Shown here piece by piece: positions 32,540-44,162 of a DNA stretch of 64,000 bases; position 1 is the first letter of the stretch, and the number at the start of each line of letters is the position of its first letter. Source of the DNA: Trichaptum fuscoviolaceum. Lineage: Eukaryota; Basidiomycota; Agaricomycetes; Hymenochaetales; Trichaptaceae. Location of the stretch: positions 5,022,001-5,086,000 of the forward strand of contig CAJSYZ010000005.1 of the NCBI GenBank assembly GCA_910574455.1, in the 5' to 3' direction. Under the pieces are notes generated by a model. That model did not search any database, had not been told where the DNA came from, and worked only from the letters and a program-made list of their open reading frames with translations. Made by a program: the position numbers and the translations under genes.

Positions 32540-34365
32540 TTACATCGCCGAGCTCATATTGACATCCGAGTCGGTGTCCGTGATGGGATCCAATTTGTCG
32601 AGAAGAGCAAATAGGATTCCATAATCTGTTAAATAAAATGGACCATAATTACAAAGTAAATCGTCGACTGTCTTCAGGAGTAAAGAGTCAAAAATTTGCT
32701 CTGCCGGAATAAGGGCATGATCGATGTGTTCCATATCTTCGTGGAGAAATTCGGCGGCCCTGTCAAGTCTTTCCTTGTCTATATCTTTGCGATCAGCATC
32801 GTCAAATTGCCTAATGGCTCGAGTCACTTCGATAATGCCCAGCCTAGCAAAGTCCATCTCCCTGGAGAAGCGCTGCATTGCACCATCATTCATGAGCAAC
32901 AGATCCAGAAGCGAATCATCACAGAGGATGATTAAACATTTCCTGATCCAGTTGAACCTGCGCAGAACAACCGAATAATTTCCGTATTCGCGCTGGATTT
33001 GTCGATTATTCTCCAATGAGGACGTTCCACCATCAGCCGAGTCGACGCCAAGAATATCCATTGACTTCTGAATGAGTCGATGAAAGTCAGCTAGAGCAGC
33101 TTCTCCACCGGCACGTTCAAGTTCACGTTTCCATCGACGCCGAGCCTCTCGTGCTGTTCCGGATTGAAAGACAGTCGGAGTCGCCTGAGTCGCAGAACAA
33201 TTGACTTCTGCTTCTGAGAGTTGACCAACGGGCGACTTTGGCAATTGTTCCGCACGGCATTTGTCTAGGAAGACGATCCAATCCTTGCACTCGTTATATG
33301 ACCAAATAAGTAGGGGGAGAAAGAACTTGAGCGCAAGCCTTGGGTTTCGGGGCCTGCTTGTAGAGCCTTTAAGATTCACGCCCACGACTGGCGTAAAGTG
33401 CTTCAATTGAGCAGAGAGTTCACGACGAACATTTTCCTCGAGCTTTGTGCCTTTGATGTCGATCCTTATGGCAGAAAAGACAGATTTTGTCTGTATCAAT
33501 CGATTGCCGGCCTCCTCATCCTCAAATTTACGTTGCCAACGCACGATTGCATGGTGTGAATGATATCGGGCGACTAAGCAAGACAAGAAATTATCCCAGA
33601 TGACGTCCCCAGTGAAAACATTGATGAGTTTCCCTGACGGGAAAAAGCCGGGAAGAACAGATATGAACGCCGTGGCGACAGCAAGTCTTGATTCCTCCAC
33701 ACGCTTGCGGATAAGCAGCTCAAGTGGCTCCTCGGGCTATAGCGCATTACCATAAGAACAAGCGGTTAGAGACGTGCATTCAAGCTTTTGATTTAATTTG
33801 CAGCTTACCGTATAACGCATCAGGATAGCTAGTTCTTCACCTAGCTTGAAGATCATGTCCGTGTACTGGTATGTACTGATCCGAAACTGGTCTAGCATCA
33901 CAGCCGTCTTCCTCTGCAGAGCCTGTGCTTCCCTAACCCGGTTACTGATATACTGATTTGACGTATCAAAGTACCTCCCCAGCCGATCAGCCAGAACAAG
34001 TGTTTCCTTGAAATCGTTCGACGAAAACCCGAAGCGATTTGCATGCTCTAGCTTGGACTCTAAGCTTTTGGTGATTGACTGGACCACCGTGCTATCGATA
34101 TATGCTCCCGAGCGATAACCAAAGGGTAGGTCCTCTGACAAGTCATTGAAGATAAGCCAAACCACACACTGAAATATAGATAATATGTGGTCCTACCGAA
34201 CTTAACCTCTACAGGATTTGTATACACTTCGTATTCGCTCTCGTCTTCGATGATCGCGGACTTTGAGCTGTGAGTGTTGAGACCAAAGCTGGATTCTGAA
34301 CCGTCCTCGTCCTCGTCTGTGTCCAAGCAAGAGCTTGGAGTATCCCCGAGATCAGAACTTGACAT
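32540..34365 (-). CDS. uncharacterised cargo protein
   Basis: I do not recognise the family. ATG 34365 opens an acidic, Ser-rich N-terminus (SSDLGDTPSSCLDTDEDEDG). Exon 1 ends at about 34208 at TNPVE. Exon 2 (about 34170-33810) encodes a soluble helical region (FGYRSGAYIDSTVVQSITKS). Exon 3 (about 33735-32540, from PEEPLELLIRKRV) is long and ends DSDVNMSSAM. Both introns fit phase 0. Total length is about 570-590 residues; there is no signal peptide, and I could not see a clear catalytic motif or zinc site. Exon 3 has the helix-rich, Trp-containing composition of a folded domain. The frame is fully open, so the gene is probably under selection or young. Its spacers carry the same palindromic vocabulary as those around the transposase. 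Confidence 0.7.
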
Positions 34366-35393
34366 TTTGGAGATTTGATAGTGACTGAACGAAGAGCCTG
34401 AGCTACTTCAAGATCAAGTTGGCAGTGCAGTGAGTACTACTACTAGGAATACTAGTAGTAGTAGTAGTATGCCTGAGAGGAAAGTAATGGCAAGGGTTAT
34501 TCAAACGGTGAGTGAAGTTGGAATGAAGGTCAAGTGTCGCCACCGTGGCATTCCACCGGCAGCCTGAGTAGTACTAGTAGTAGTAGGCTATTACTAGTAC
34601 TAGTAGTAGCCTGAGTGAGCCACTGGCAGTGAGTGCCAGTGAGCCTGAGGGGCAACTTCAAGTTATTACTAATACTACAGTAGTAGAAAACGGGCCGAGC
34701 TTCGCCGGCAACTTGAAGTCCCTTACTCCGAGTCCGAGTCCCCCATTTGTCAACTTGAAGACGTTCGCACGGGAGGCAGATTTCCCTGAGCGTTATCACG
34801 CAATTCCGGAACGCAGTGCCCTTCCTCCCAGAACTAGTAGCCTCACTGCCACTGGCACTGCAGTGGCAGCCTCAGGCTCAGGCTGAGCCTGAGTCACGGT
34901 ATCACTGCCAGTGGCGCCACTGGATGAAGGATTTAGGACACCCGAAATTGAAACCCATAAGACCCCGCTTGGCACTCAGGCTGGCAAGCATTTAGGGAGG
35001 TTGAAGCCACCCGTCCACCGCCGGCCTTGAGCAGAAGTTCTGCCGGTCCATGGAGTCCCGCGGTATAACTTACCTTTGAACTTGAAGGTAAGGTATCAGG
35101 GTGTACTTATGATATCTTACCTGATACTACTACTAGTACGGTAAGCAAGGCAGGCATTTAGGACGACTGTCCTAGACACGGACCATCTGGCAGACCCTTC
35201 CCCTCTGCTAGATCCTGGAAATTTAGGGCCCGGGCAAGACGGAGAGTTTGGCTCCGAGCCGTGCCGTTTAGTACTAGTACTACATACTACTTGTAGGACG
35301 AAAAAGCCGTTCTAAATCCTTAGTACGGGAAGCATAGCCTGAGTATGGTGGCTTCCGACTCAGCCTGAGCCGCAGGCTGCGTCACTACTCTAG
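34366..35393. repeat. motif-rich spacer
   Basis: No gene. Dense ACTAGTAGTAGTAG, CACTGGCAGTGAGTGCCAGTG and CCTGAGCCTGAG-type words fill 34420-34920. From 34930 the words change to TTTAGGAC/GTCCTAAA, which belong to the MITE-like repeats that follow. Confidence 0.6.
35141..35338. repeat. shorter, degenerate MITE-like copy
   Basis: The left end reads GTAAGCAAGGCAGGCATTTAGGACG and the right end GTTCTAAATCCTTAGTACGGGAAGC when split into short pieces; both are variants of the termini of the 385-bp copy next to it (35394-35778). Coordinates are approximate. Confidence 0.45.
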
Positions 35394-35778
35394 TGGATGC
35401 CTTCCCGTAAGAATTTAGGACGGCGGAGGCTGTCCTAAATCTTTGAAACTCCGTCAGGTACAGGTTTAGGACAGCCATCCTAAACCGTAAGCAACATCTA
35501 GGACGGGTCCTAAATTCCTTTCTGGTTGCCACGGTGAGGTCTGCCGGATTATTTTCATAGATAAAATTGCTTAAAATGGAAGCGGGTGCGTCACATAATC
35601 TTCACTTCTACTAAATATGGTATGTGAGAACGCTGCTGTAATGTTTAGAGCCCTTCCTTGATCTCAGTAATTTAGGACGACCGACGTCGACCGGAAAGTT
35701 GGCTCCGTTCCCGGATAATATTCGGAAGAGGATTTAGGATAAGAATCGTCGTCCTAAATCCTTACGGGAAGGCATCCA
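35394..35778. mobile_element. 385-bp MITE-like element with ~29-bp terminal inverted repeats
   Basis: The left terminus TGGATGCCTTCCCGTAAG then AATTTAGGACG (35394-35422) is matched on the other strand by 35778-35750 with a single difference by eye. The interior contains several further TTTAGGAC/GTCCTAAA words and no coding capacity. No target-site duplication is evident. Confidence 0.75.
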
Positions 35779-36308
35779 GTACCATCATAATGATGATCAC
35801 GGTGCCTCCGCATCATCATGCCGTGAAACACAAACAAGTATAGTACTACTATAGTACTATCCGGCGAGGACTCGGACTCCGAAGCGAACTGCGGCGGCCG
35901 AGCTGTCAAGTTGCTGAGATCATCAACTTCAAATTCGACTAGTAAGTACTAGTAGTAGTAGTAGTACTAGTAGTTACGGTAGTAGTACTACTCGCGGCGG
36001 GTGCACTCATGCTGTGGCACTGCCAGTGCCAGTGAGGCTGGGAAGTCCTACTACTAGTAGTAGTAGTATCACTGGCATAGTAGTACTAGCCTGAGTACTT
36101 AAATTTAAATATAGTACTACTCTTCACGGCACTCCGTCAGCCTGAGTCACGGTGTGGCCTGCTGGCAGTGGTAGTATCCGACTTCCATCAACTTCTTCAA
36201 GTTCACGTTCCGACGGTGAATAGCTTTTAGTTGCCACTGGCAGCGGACCCCATCATGATGCCCCCCACATCATCTTGAAGCCAGCAACTCAACGACTATC
36301 CCTTCAGA
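35779..36308. repeat. motif-rich spacer upstream of the 36.3-kb cargo gene
   Basis: Contains ATCATCATAATGATGATCAC-like dyads and the recurrent ACTAGTAGTAGTAGTAG, TGGCACTGCCAGTGCCAGTG and CAACTTCAAATTC words. No gene seen. Confidence 0.55.
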
Positions 36309-39300
36309 ATGTCTGTTGTCCCTCACGCTAACATGCCAGTGCTACCTGTTAACACTGGCATCACTCAGCCTGAGCCTCCCAAGCCAATCAAAATCAGCCT
36401 GCTGCTGGGTCCAGATGATGCCAGACGAGCTGGTATGTAGTACATGTCTCAAAAACTAGTATTAGTAGTAATTTCAATTCTTTCACAAAAAGTCCAAACA
36501 GGACTAGTTTCTTCCGGCGAAAATGGAGCCCATCCGTGGCCCGAGCTTATAAAGACGCGGTCAGACATGGTGAAATGGATTGAATTTCTCATTCAGTTGG
36601 TACAGCGAGATGACAGTGGCAAATCAGCAATCAAGTAAGTGTCATTCATGTTGCCAGCCTTCAAAGTATGTGACCAGGACATTCTCTTGACAGCCTGCCA
36701 GTGAATGGGCCCGGCGTCTCCATGTCCGACTCGGAGTCTCTTGCAAGTGCAGGGCCCGGGTTGAGGTCACAATCGGAGTTTGAGGTCGGACTAGGAGTTG
36801 GCAGTGGCAATTTGACGTCTGCCACTGAGGCGGAACCAGACACATCCAATTTGGAATTGTGAGTAGTGTTGCCAGCCTGAGCTTAATTGCATCTTGATGA
36901 CATTCCATTCTACTGTCAGCGAGGCCGCCAGTGCCGGTGCCACTGGCAGTGGGGTGGCAAAACCTGGGTCGGACGTGGACTCCAAGCCGTCAAACAGTGT
37001 CGAAGACTTGAAAACGAACCTGTGAGTGACATTGCCAGTCTGTGTAGATTGCTTCTTATCTCTTTCCTATACCCAACCAGCGACTTGTCAGTCACCATGC
37101 TCAATGGGATAGGGGGCGACTTGGACAAAGCGGGCAAGGAATGGACGGACATTGGAGGAAAGCTGGTCGAGACTGCCAAAGTTCTCAACCAGGTGATAAC
37201 AAAACTCAAGCATGGAGCGGCAGCTCGGGCGGCGAATACTGATGAAAAAAAGAAAGTGGATGAACGGCTGGAACGGGCAATGCAGAATGTTGGATCTCAA
37301 GATCTTGACAAAAAAAAGGAAGATCTGAAAGCCACGAAAAAAAAGGCGGCCAAATCGGAGAACACGGATTACTCGGAGACAATAAAGACCTTGGAGGAGA
37401 AAGTCGAATCTCTCTCCAACGAGATACAACATATAAAGGACCAGGCAACCCTGAATTACCCGATGCTTGCGAGGGCTGCAGCTGAGGAGGGCATCCATGC
37501 GCTACACTCCGTCATGGCAGCTAATGTTAGCAAAAGGCTTGACAGTCAATTTGATATGATTCGAAGCACCACCGACAAGGTGCATCAAATGAACGAAAAG
37601 CTGGCTCGTAGGGAGACATTGGATGCTGAACGGAAGGCGGACCAGACATTGGATGCTGAACGGAAGGCGGACCGCTCCAAAGACGACCTTTTGACGCGGA
37701 CTATAGCATCGTTCGCTGTCATGATACGCGAGCTTCAAATCATTGCCGTAGCAGCTGAATCGGTAAGTCATCTTGAAAGCTATTGCAAAACAAATTAAAC
37801 TCATGAGTTCTCACATAGAGCGAAGCGGCAGCTTGTAGTATTAAACTACGACACGTCTTCGAGGACGCCAGGAACATTCTTTATATGGCTTTTGCCATTG
37901 TTTTCCCAAACAAATTCAAGATCGAATCGGTTGCCCCTTTTGACATTACTGGTGATGGCGGTGTCAAGACAGCGGGGCTCATCAGAGGTGTAAACGAGCT
38001 TTACGCTGAGTTCACTGCCCAACCAACCATGCGCTGGGACGGAAAGGTTCCCATTGCAAGGCATCTGTTTGATGACCTGCTCACCGCTTTACCTGAAAGC
38101 CTCATATCCTCAGAGAAAGCACGCTACGAAGAGTGGTTAGCAGGGATTGAAGACAAGTTAGCAGACTTCCGCAAGGAGGATACGACATACAAGGAGGCGG
38201 TTAAGGCGAAAAAGAAAGCAGAGGAGGTGGAGGCGACGACAAAGGACCCAAAGTGTAGTGAGGAAAAGAGGGGCCGGGCCGTGAAGACGCTGAGGGAAAC
38301 CGAAAAGAAGCTGCACAGCTTGGTAGAGGGCGCGAGAGCAGAGCTTAAATCCAAATACCCCTTCACAAACTCCTGGCAGCCGTCGCCTGACGCAAAATCC
38401 ATCGAAAAGTTCCGTTTCTTTCTTGTGCGCTTCTATCTTATCTTCGAATTCCATCGAAGGTTGTATGTCATCCTCAATCGCAAGCTGAAGAAGTTGGATT
38501 CACAACAGCCAGCCACCACACTCGACGAGCAGGAGTCCACATGGGATGCCAGCATAGATGACTTTACGTGCAAACCGTTCCCAAATCTTGATCCATCAGA
38601 AGAGGGTGTCCTCGATCTGAAGGACCTGCCTAAGTTCTATTTCGAGGAATTCTTTGCAAAGATGGTCGAAGAGGGCGACATCGAATACTATGGCTCTGAG
38701 GACATACCCCATGCGTCGGCCAAAGGTTTTCCTCCAAAAGCTCTCCCAGCTGATATACAGCGCAGTTTTGAGGAAGTCTCAGCTTCTTTCGACCAATTAT
38801 CCTTGAACACACTAGCGGAAGTTGTCAAGCAGGCGAATCTCACGGAAGTCCCGGTGCCAGTGCGAAAGTGGCCGGAAAATGACGAAGACCGAAAAAAATT
38901 ATCGAAGATCCTGCATCTGGAGAAGCGGCGAAATACGCACAGGGAGAAAGCTGTTATCCTTTCCAACGCGATGCAGATGATTACGTCTTCTGAACATGTC
39001 GTTTTTGAGGTGATGAACGAGACTCCACTCAGGCAACATTTGAATAAACTTATCCACGACCGACATTATTATGGTGACAACGAATCTCTCTCCAAATTCA
39101 TAGAAAACGCACCATCCGTACTGCACCTGACAGCGGGGGAACCACTCTTTACCTATGAACAGCAGGACGTGCTTAAAAGGATATGCAAGATAGTGGGGAA
39201 CCATGGCCCTTATGGTCGGGCACCTCAGTCTTATTTGGCTCTGCGCATGGACTGGGCAAAGGAAGTGCGTGAGCAAACACGGAAGCCTCCTAGTTCCAAG

Positions 39301-39405
39301 GAAGGATTTGTGAATCCTTCCAATCCTCTTTACAAAGAGCCATTTGAGTTTCGGATTACCGGCGAAGGCGTATCTCGACTCAAATCTTTGACGCCCTTGT
39401 CCTAG
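36309..39405 (+). CDS. uncharacterised large coiled-coil cargo protein
   Basis: I do not recognise the family. ATG 36309 opens MSVVPHANMPVLPVN. Small exons follow: 36309-36431, about 36492-36634, about 36693-36858, about 36920-37021 and about 37081-37761. The last exon starts near 37820 and ends at TAG 39405. Splices join GPDDARRA to VQTGLVSSG, and TSNLE to EAASAGATG, in frame. The middle exon is a long charged coiled coil (KKKVDERLERAM, KKEDLKATKKKAAKS, then TLEEKVESLSNEI). It includes a direct repeat of 27 bp encoding TLDAERKAD twice (about 37618-37671). The C-terminal 500 residues look globular, with a second Lys/Glu coiled coil at 38180-38340. Estimated length is about 920 residues and there is no signal peptide. 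All frames are open. Position and spacer vocabulary tie it to the Plavaka locus; a structural or DNA-handling role is only a guess. Confidence 0.7.
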
Positions 39406-40071
39406 TATACTACTACCCGTAGTATATGGTCACGGTATAAACTTCGTCGAGTCTATCTGTCTTCCTGATAAACAATGATGTTTCGACTTTGTCTTTCCGA
39501 TAATAGTAAACAATGATGTGTCGTCTTTTTCTTGAATAAAACGCCTATGTCTTGCTTGATTGTGTGATGATATGACCTTCAACTTGAAGATATTTTGTAA
39601 ATACTGATCACCACATCTCATACGATGCAGCGCATCCCCAGGCTGCCAGGAGTATCTACTAGCCTACTAGTACTCGTACTAGTAGTACCCGAAGGCTTGT
39701 TTGTGTTGTGCTTCTACTTTAACATTTCGGGGACATACACCGTGTTAAAGTTCCTCTGGCTCAAGTTGCCTTCAACATCACTACTTCATCCCTTCAATGT
39801 TCCGGGGAGCAAGATGAAGAGGACATGGACGGCAAATTCTTCTGCCAGTGATGTCTGAGTCGGAGTCACTCAGGCTCACTGCCACTCAGGCTGCCAGTGC
39901 CAGTGGCACGCCGGTCACTGGCACGGTGACTTCAAGTTCAACTTGAAGTTGTGGCACTCACTACTAAGGCTGGCAGGCTGGCACTCAGTTGTCGACTTCA
40001 ACTTCAAGTTGTTGCTACCACAGGCATAGTACTTGGTGGACATTGAAGATGCTCAACACTGGCCGTAGTCA
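39406..40071. repeat. motif-rich spacer, right edge of the shared-motif zone
   Basis: The words TACTAGTACTCGTACTAGTAG (in two parts), CACTCAGGCTGCCAGTGCCAG and CAACTTCAAGTTG occur at 39655-40020. No gene seen. The zone ends near the solo LTR, with one last CTGGCACTGGCAG at about 40838. Confidence 0.6.
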
Positions 40072-40076
40072 CCATG

Positions 40077-40625
40077 TGTTACGCATCAAGCTGCTTCCCC
40101 TTGTTTACATATTGTTTATGTTCCCCCTCATCTTTTTCTCTCACTCTTTCTACCTGCATGTGCGTACACACATTGCATCATTCTTTCATCATTGACTCCA
40201 CGCTCCGATGGCTCCACTCACTCCACCTTCACTCCGAGCGCCCCATAACCTTCCACTCCGATGATACATCATTCTACTCCACTCTACTCCACCTATGCTC
40301 CGATCCAACATCATCCTCCATTAATCAGAGCCACTATGACGGACTCACTCCACTTCTGACCCGCGATGATGTAGTTTCATTCCTTGCTCCACTCTATTGT
40401 TCACTGTAGTATATAAGGCCATGTACATAGCGCCCCAGGATGACACTTAAGTCAATCCTCCTATAGTCTTTTACAATCACGTACCAAAGACTCTGTTCAC
40501 CCACGACTTCCGGTATAGAGACCCTCACAAAGCGGACCCTCTATACTGTACTTGCTACTTCACCCAACAACGCTTTGGTCACTTATCATTTCCGTGATAA
40601 GTCCATCGAAGCCGTGAACGTAACA
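40077..40625. repeat. solo LTR, 549 bp, with target-site duplication CCATG
   Basis: It begins TGTTACG and ends CGTAACA (inverted ends) and is flanked by CCATG at 40072-40076 and 40626-40630. A TATA-like TATATAAGG lies at about 40409-40417. No internal retrotransposon sequence remains. It is a different family from the chromovirus at 25.8 kb. ACTCC/CCACTC short repeats fill its left half. Confidence 0.85.
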
Positions 40626-41859
40626 CCATGCCATACAACCAGGCTCGTTAACAGAGAACTTCCTCAGGTTGTCTTACGTCCTGGTGTATTTTCTGTTTAA
40701 CACTACGTTCTGCTCTCCAGGATTACATCTTGGCCCGCACCCTCCACTATTGATCGCATCCTACGCAATTATCGGAAAAAGGAACAGCCGCTGCCGTAGG
40801 ATGTACAGTTGAGTTGACACGGGATCATCTTACACACTGGCACTGGCAGCCTAGGGCAGGAACCACCTTACAGACACACTTTAACCAATCATCCAAGATG
40901 AGTAAGCTCTATAATATCGTTGATGGCCTCAAGTGACTTTTCAGTAGCGAACTGACGTAGTCATGGCCTCCTCCTCAACTACCACTGTATCCCAACGCCC
41001 AAGTCACCGCAGATTCTCTTCTTCACTTTTCTACCAATTTTCAACATCGAATTCCTCCTGCACGTCCCGATTCTCTCCCAACACCATGCGGGACCTTGTA
41101 CAACTCTGATAGACCTCTTTCTTCCGCCGCGCATCTGCCGACTCGCGCTTTGCCTGTCTCGGCACGCTCAAATTGTTCTATCGGTTTCAACGCCTCGCGC
41201 AGCTCGCGTAAAACGTCTGCGCCTTACTTTGTTAGCTCCCTGTGGGTCGACGCGTTTCTACTCGTGCGCCGCTCTAGGCTCGTATGGAAACCAAGGGGGT
41301 AGGAGTTCGACCGCTTTTGCAGAGGAACGAAACCACTGCCGTCTACGCAATTTACTGCGCCCACAGCAGGCGCCCCAATTCTTGACCCAGGATTCTCTCG
41401 CAGATTTATGCCGATGCGTATCCCCCCACCGACTAAAGCAATGGCGAGCACACATGCGCACGCGTCCACCTCCACAGTTGACAACACAAACTTCTTCAGC
41501 GATTTGTGATGGTAGAGTGGTTAACATCCGTAACCATATATCATGAGTGAACCTTCTCCGAGGGACAGGGCTATGCCAGAGAGCTCATCGTCAGTGGTGG
41601 CTGATGACCAGCTCAGAGAGCAGGACATTAAAACTGGTTGCTGCACTTGCATCCGAGGTCCGCTCCTCTCAGGTTTTGAATTGCGAGACGCATCACCGAC
41701 GTTTCGGATGTGCAAAGAGGCAAGTTACTGAACCGGCCCTCACAGGCACGAGGAGAGGATGTATGCGTGCAGTAATCAGTGAGCGAAAGCTACTACTGTA
41801 CTTCTCGAGTAAGTTGTTCTTTTAATTTTTGAATCATAATACTCACGGGCTTCTTCAGC
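40626..41859. other. unassigned region, possible gene debris
   Basis: No complete gene. Short Pro/Thr-rich open stretches at 41350-41510 (for example MRIPPPTKAMAS) and 41540-41760 look like fragments of coding sequence interrupted by stops, and lead into the WD40 remnant. I could not name their source. Confidence 0.35.
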
Positions 41860-42110
41860 TTTGGAGCATCGGCACGGGGAATGTCTATACGTTCTCCGAG
41901 AACATCTGCATAAGATTTACGCCGAAAATTATATTGTCTTCTTTTCTTGGGGTGGGGGTAGGGGGATTGGACACATCCGTTCGCGTATGGAATCTGCAAA
42001 TGGGTATGATTTTCTTCACATTCCTGTATCCCCGACTCATCAGTGACAACTTTCCAGTATGACTCCGACTTTCTTGTCACCGGAAGGAACGATGGCCGCG
42101 TCAGCTTCTT
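41860..42110 (+). pseudogene. WD40-repeat gene remnant
   Basis: Alternating frames give pieces of a WD40 propeller. GECLYVLREHLHKIYA appears in one frame, LDTSVRVWNLQMG in another and YDSDFLVTGRNDGRVSFF after a short intron-like gap (42060-42110). The pattern W-(S)IGTGE.L..L..H resembles F-box/WD proteins, but the piece is too small to assign. Frame changes between the blocks mark it as broken. It is read in the same direction as the other pieces of this mosaic. Confidence 0.5.
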
Positions 42111-43119
42111 CTCGTTCCATCGTTCCTCTTTTCCTCGACCATCTCAAGCTCAACAATAAGCGGCCACAGGACTCGCGCTGAGCAGTCAGTCGGGACGAGT
42201 CTCTATCCCTACCGTCTACTCTCACTTCAGGGATCCCTGCTCAATCGACATCTAATCCTAAGTTCGCCTGGCCTGAGCGGCGTAAAGAGCCCAAAAACAT
42301 GGGAAGGATGCTGGAGAGGGAAGGTTGCGAAGTTGCGCGGTCGGATTCGTATATACGGGGCTATGTATCACCGGGCAGTTTGATGCATCCCAATATTCCG
42401 CTTGCATGCACAAAGGTCGACAAAGCGACTCACAACTCAATTTGCAAATGCCGCAAAGGGAAAAATATAACTGCATTTTCGACATCATCCAAGTTGTTGT
42501 CAACTTGTCGTGTCCCCATTCCTTGCCAAACACCTCTGCCCCGCCACCATTGCCGCCTAAACGGAGAACACTCGGTTTCAATGTGCAGTATGAGTCCATC
42601 ATCGGCCGACAGCGCAATTCCCTCAGCTCCGAGGACGAGAAACGCGCCTTCATGCAAATTACTCCTTCCGAAGCGGGTTGGGATGCATTCAAGTTGGCCC
42701 ATTTCCCATTTTGGCACGGTTCTAGTTCAAGTTTTGGGTTGTGTACAGGGATGACTGTTGTATGGTGAGTTACTCATGGCTTTCTTCGAAATCCTTCTAG
42801 AGCTGATGGAGCAGCTTCTTGTGCAGTGGGTTGTATCCTCCCGACTTCTTCGGAGTTAACATGACTCATTTTCTTGTTCGTTTGTGCTTAAAATGAAAAG
42901 AAGCCTTATAATCAAGTCATCCGGAAGAAATCATTTGTCATCTCCTACTATCAGTTCAACTTGCGGTTTATCCGAGTCATAGTACAAAGCACTAATAGCT
43001 CCCTCTCTCTTTCTAGAAGAATGGGAAATCAGAAAACTGACTTCAACTACTTTGTATAAGTGTGAAGTGGGAGCGGGTATTGTCCCCAAGATCATCATCA
43101 AGCCATTCCACCGTGAATC
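42111..43119. other. unassigned region with an open stretch at 42325-42768
   Basis: An open plus-strand frame around 42450-42768 (containing APPPLPPKRRTLGFNVQYES) looks coding-like but has no recognised domain. The remainder shows nothing. Confidence 0.3.
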
Positions 43120-44162
43120 ATGTTCTCAAATCTTCGTACTATCCTTCTCATCCTCCTCTCCCTTGATTACGCACGCCTGCACCTCCGCACCGTCCTCCGC
43201 TTTCAGCTCGTTCAACGGTGGACAGCAAGGGCTCAAACGAAGGTACTTGTTTCATTCATATCAAGATCTGTACACTGACTTGTTGCTAGATACACAAGAA
43301 ACTGCAAACGTTTCTTGATCTTCTCGGGGTACCACCAACACCTCTCTCCGAATTACATCAATATAGGCTCCATAATATAGTTCCGATACAGTGTCGCACG
43401 GGCTTGGATGTGGACAATGCAGTGACTGCAATATATGCATCATTGCCACAGGTACCAGCTAGTAGATTTTGTCTCGATCGACATCGAGTGGGCAAGTGGC
43501 GGAGAAGGGCCCAATCATCGCGTGGACCTCATCCAACTTGCAGTTCAACACCACATTTATCTAGTCAGGACGCATACTCTTACTGACCTTCCCCCTACGT
43601 TGGCGCAACTCCTTGGGGATGGTACAGTCATGAAAATTTCCGCAGGAATCAACGGTATGAATAACTTATCTTTTCTCCTGCGAGGTGGCCTAACAGAAGA
43701 AATGGCAGGTGACGCAGTGCGTATAAAGCGCAAGTTTCGCACCTCTGTGCGCTCCTGTGTCGATCTGACAGATTGGGCACGCGTTGTCTACCCGGAAGTC
43801 TGGCCCAAAAACCCGACCTGGTCCCAACTGCTCTTAAACCCTTGTCTCTGGTTCCAGCATCCGACTCCGACTGTCAAGCTCGAAAAAATAGTGGGAGAAG
43901 TATTGAGGCTGAACGTCAAGAAGAGTAGTGAGGTCACAATGAGTGACTGGGCAGCTGACGAGCTATCAGCGGCACAAAAAGAGTGTAAGTTATCATTCTG
44001 TTGTTCAAGATCAACCATCTTCAAGTTCTCACTTGCATGATCTGCTGTACTGGAATACTAGATGCAGCTATTGACGTTCACAGCACGTTTGCTGTAGCTT
44101 TGGCCCTGAGCCAAAGCCACTCACCCTTACCGGATAAGTACATCAAGAACTTCGAGGCTTGA
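43120..44162 (+). CDS. 3'-5' exonuclease (DEDDy, RNase D/WRN type), reads as intact
   Basis: The predicted role is removal of 3' nucleotides from nucleic acid by a two-metal mechanism. ATG 43120 opens a hydrophobic N-terminus (MFSNLRTILLILLSL). The core starts at DFVSIDIEWASGG, where DIE is the Exo I motif. It continues through VDLIQLAVQ, VRSCVDLTDWAR (Exo II region) and KEYAAIDVHST, in which Tyr and Asp are the DEDDy Exo III residues. Introns I place are about 43241-43289 (AQTK to IHKKLQ), about 43391-43450 (an alternative to what would otherwise be a frameshift), 43655 to about 43709, and about 43986-44061. With these the frame is open to TGA 44162. The N-terminal 90 residues are unfamiliar, so a chimeric origin is possible. 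It is the only gene piece in the 41-57 kb mosaic without evident damage. Confidence 0.7.

Noticed and set aside
43385..43460. Frameshift at the start of the exonuclease domain
   Set aside because: A GT-AG intron from about 43391 to 43450 restores the frame (NIVPIQ joined to YQLVDFVSIDIEW), so damage need not be assumed.
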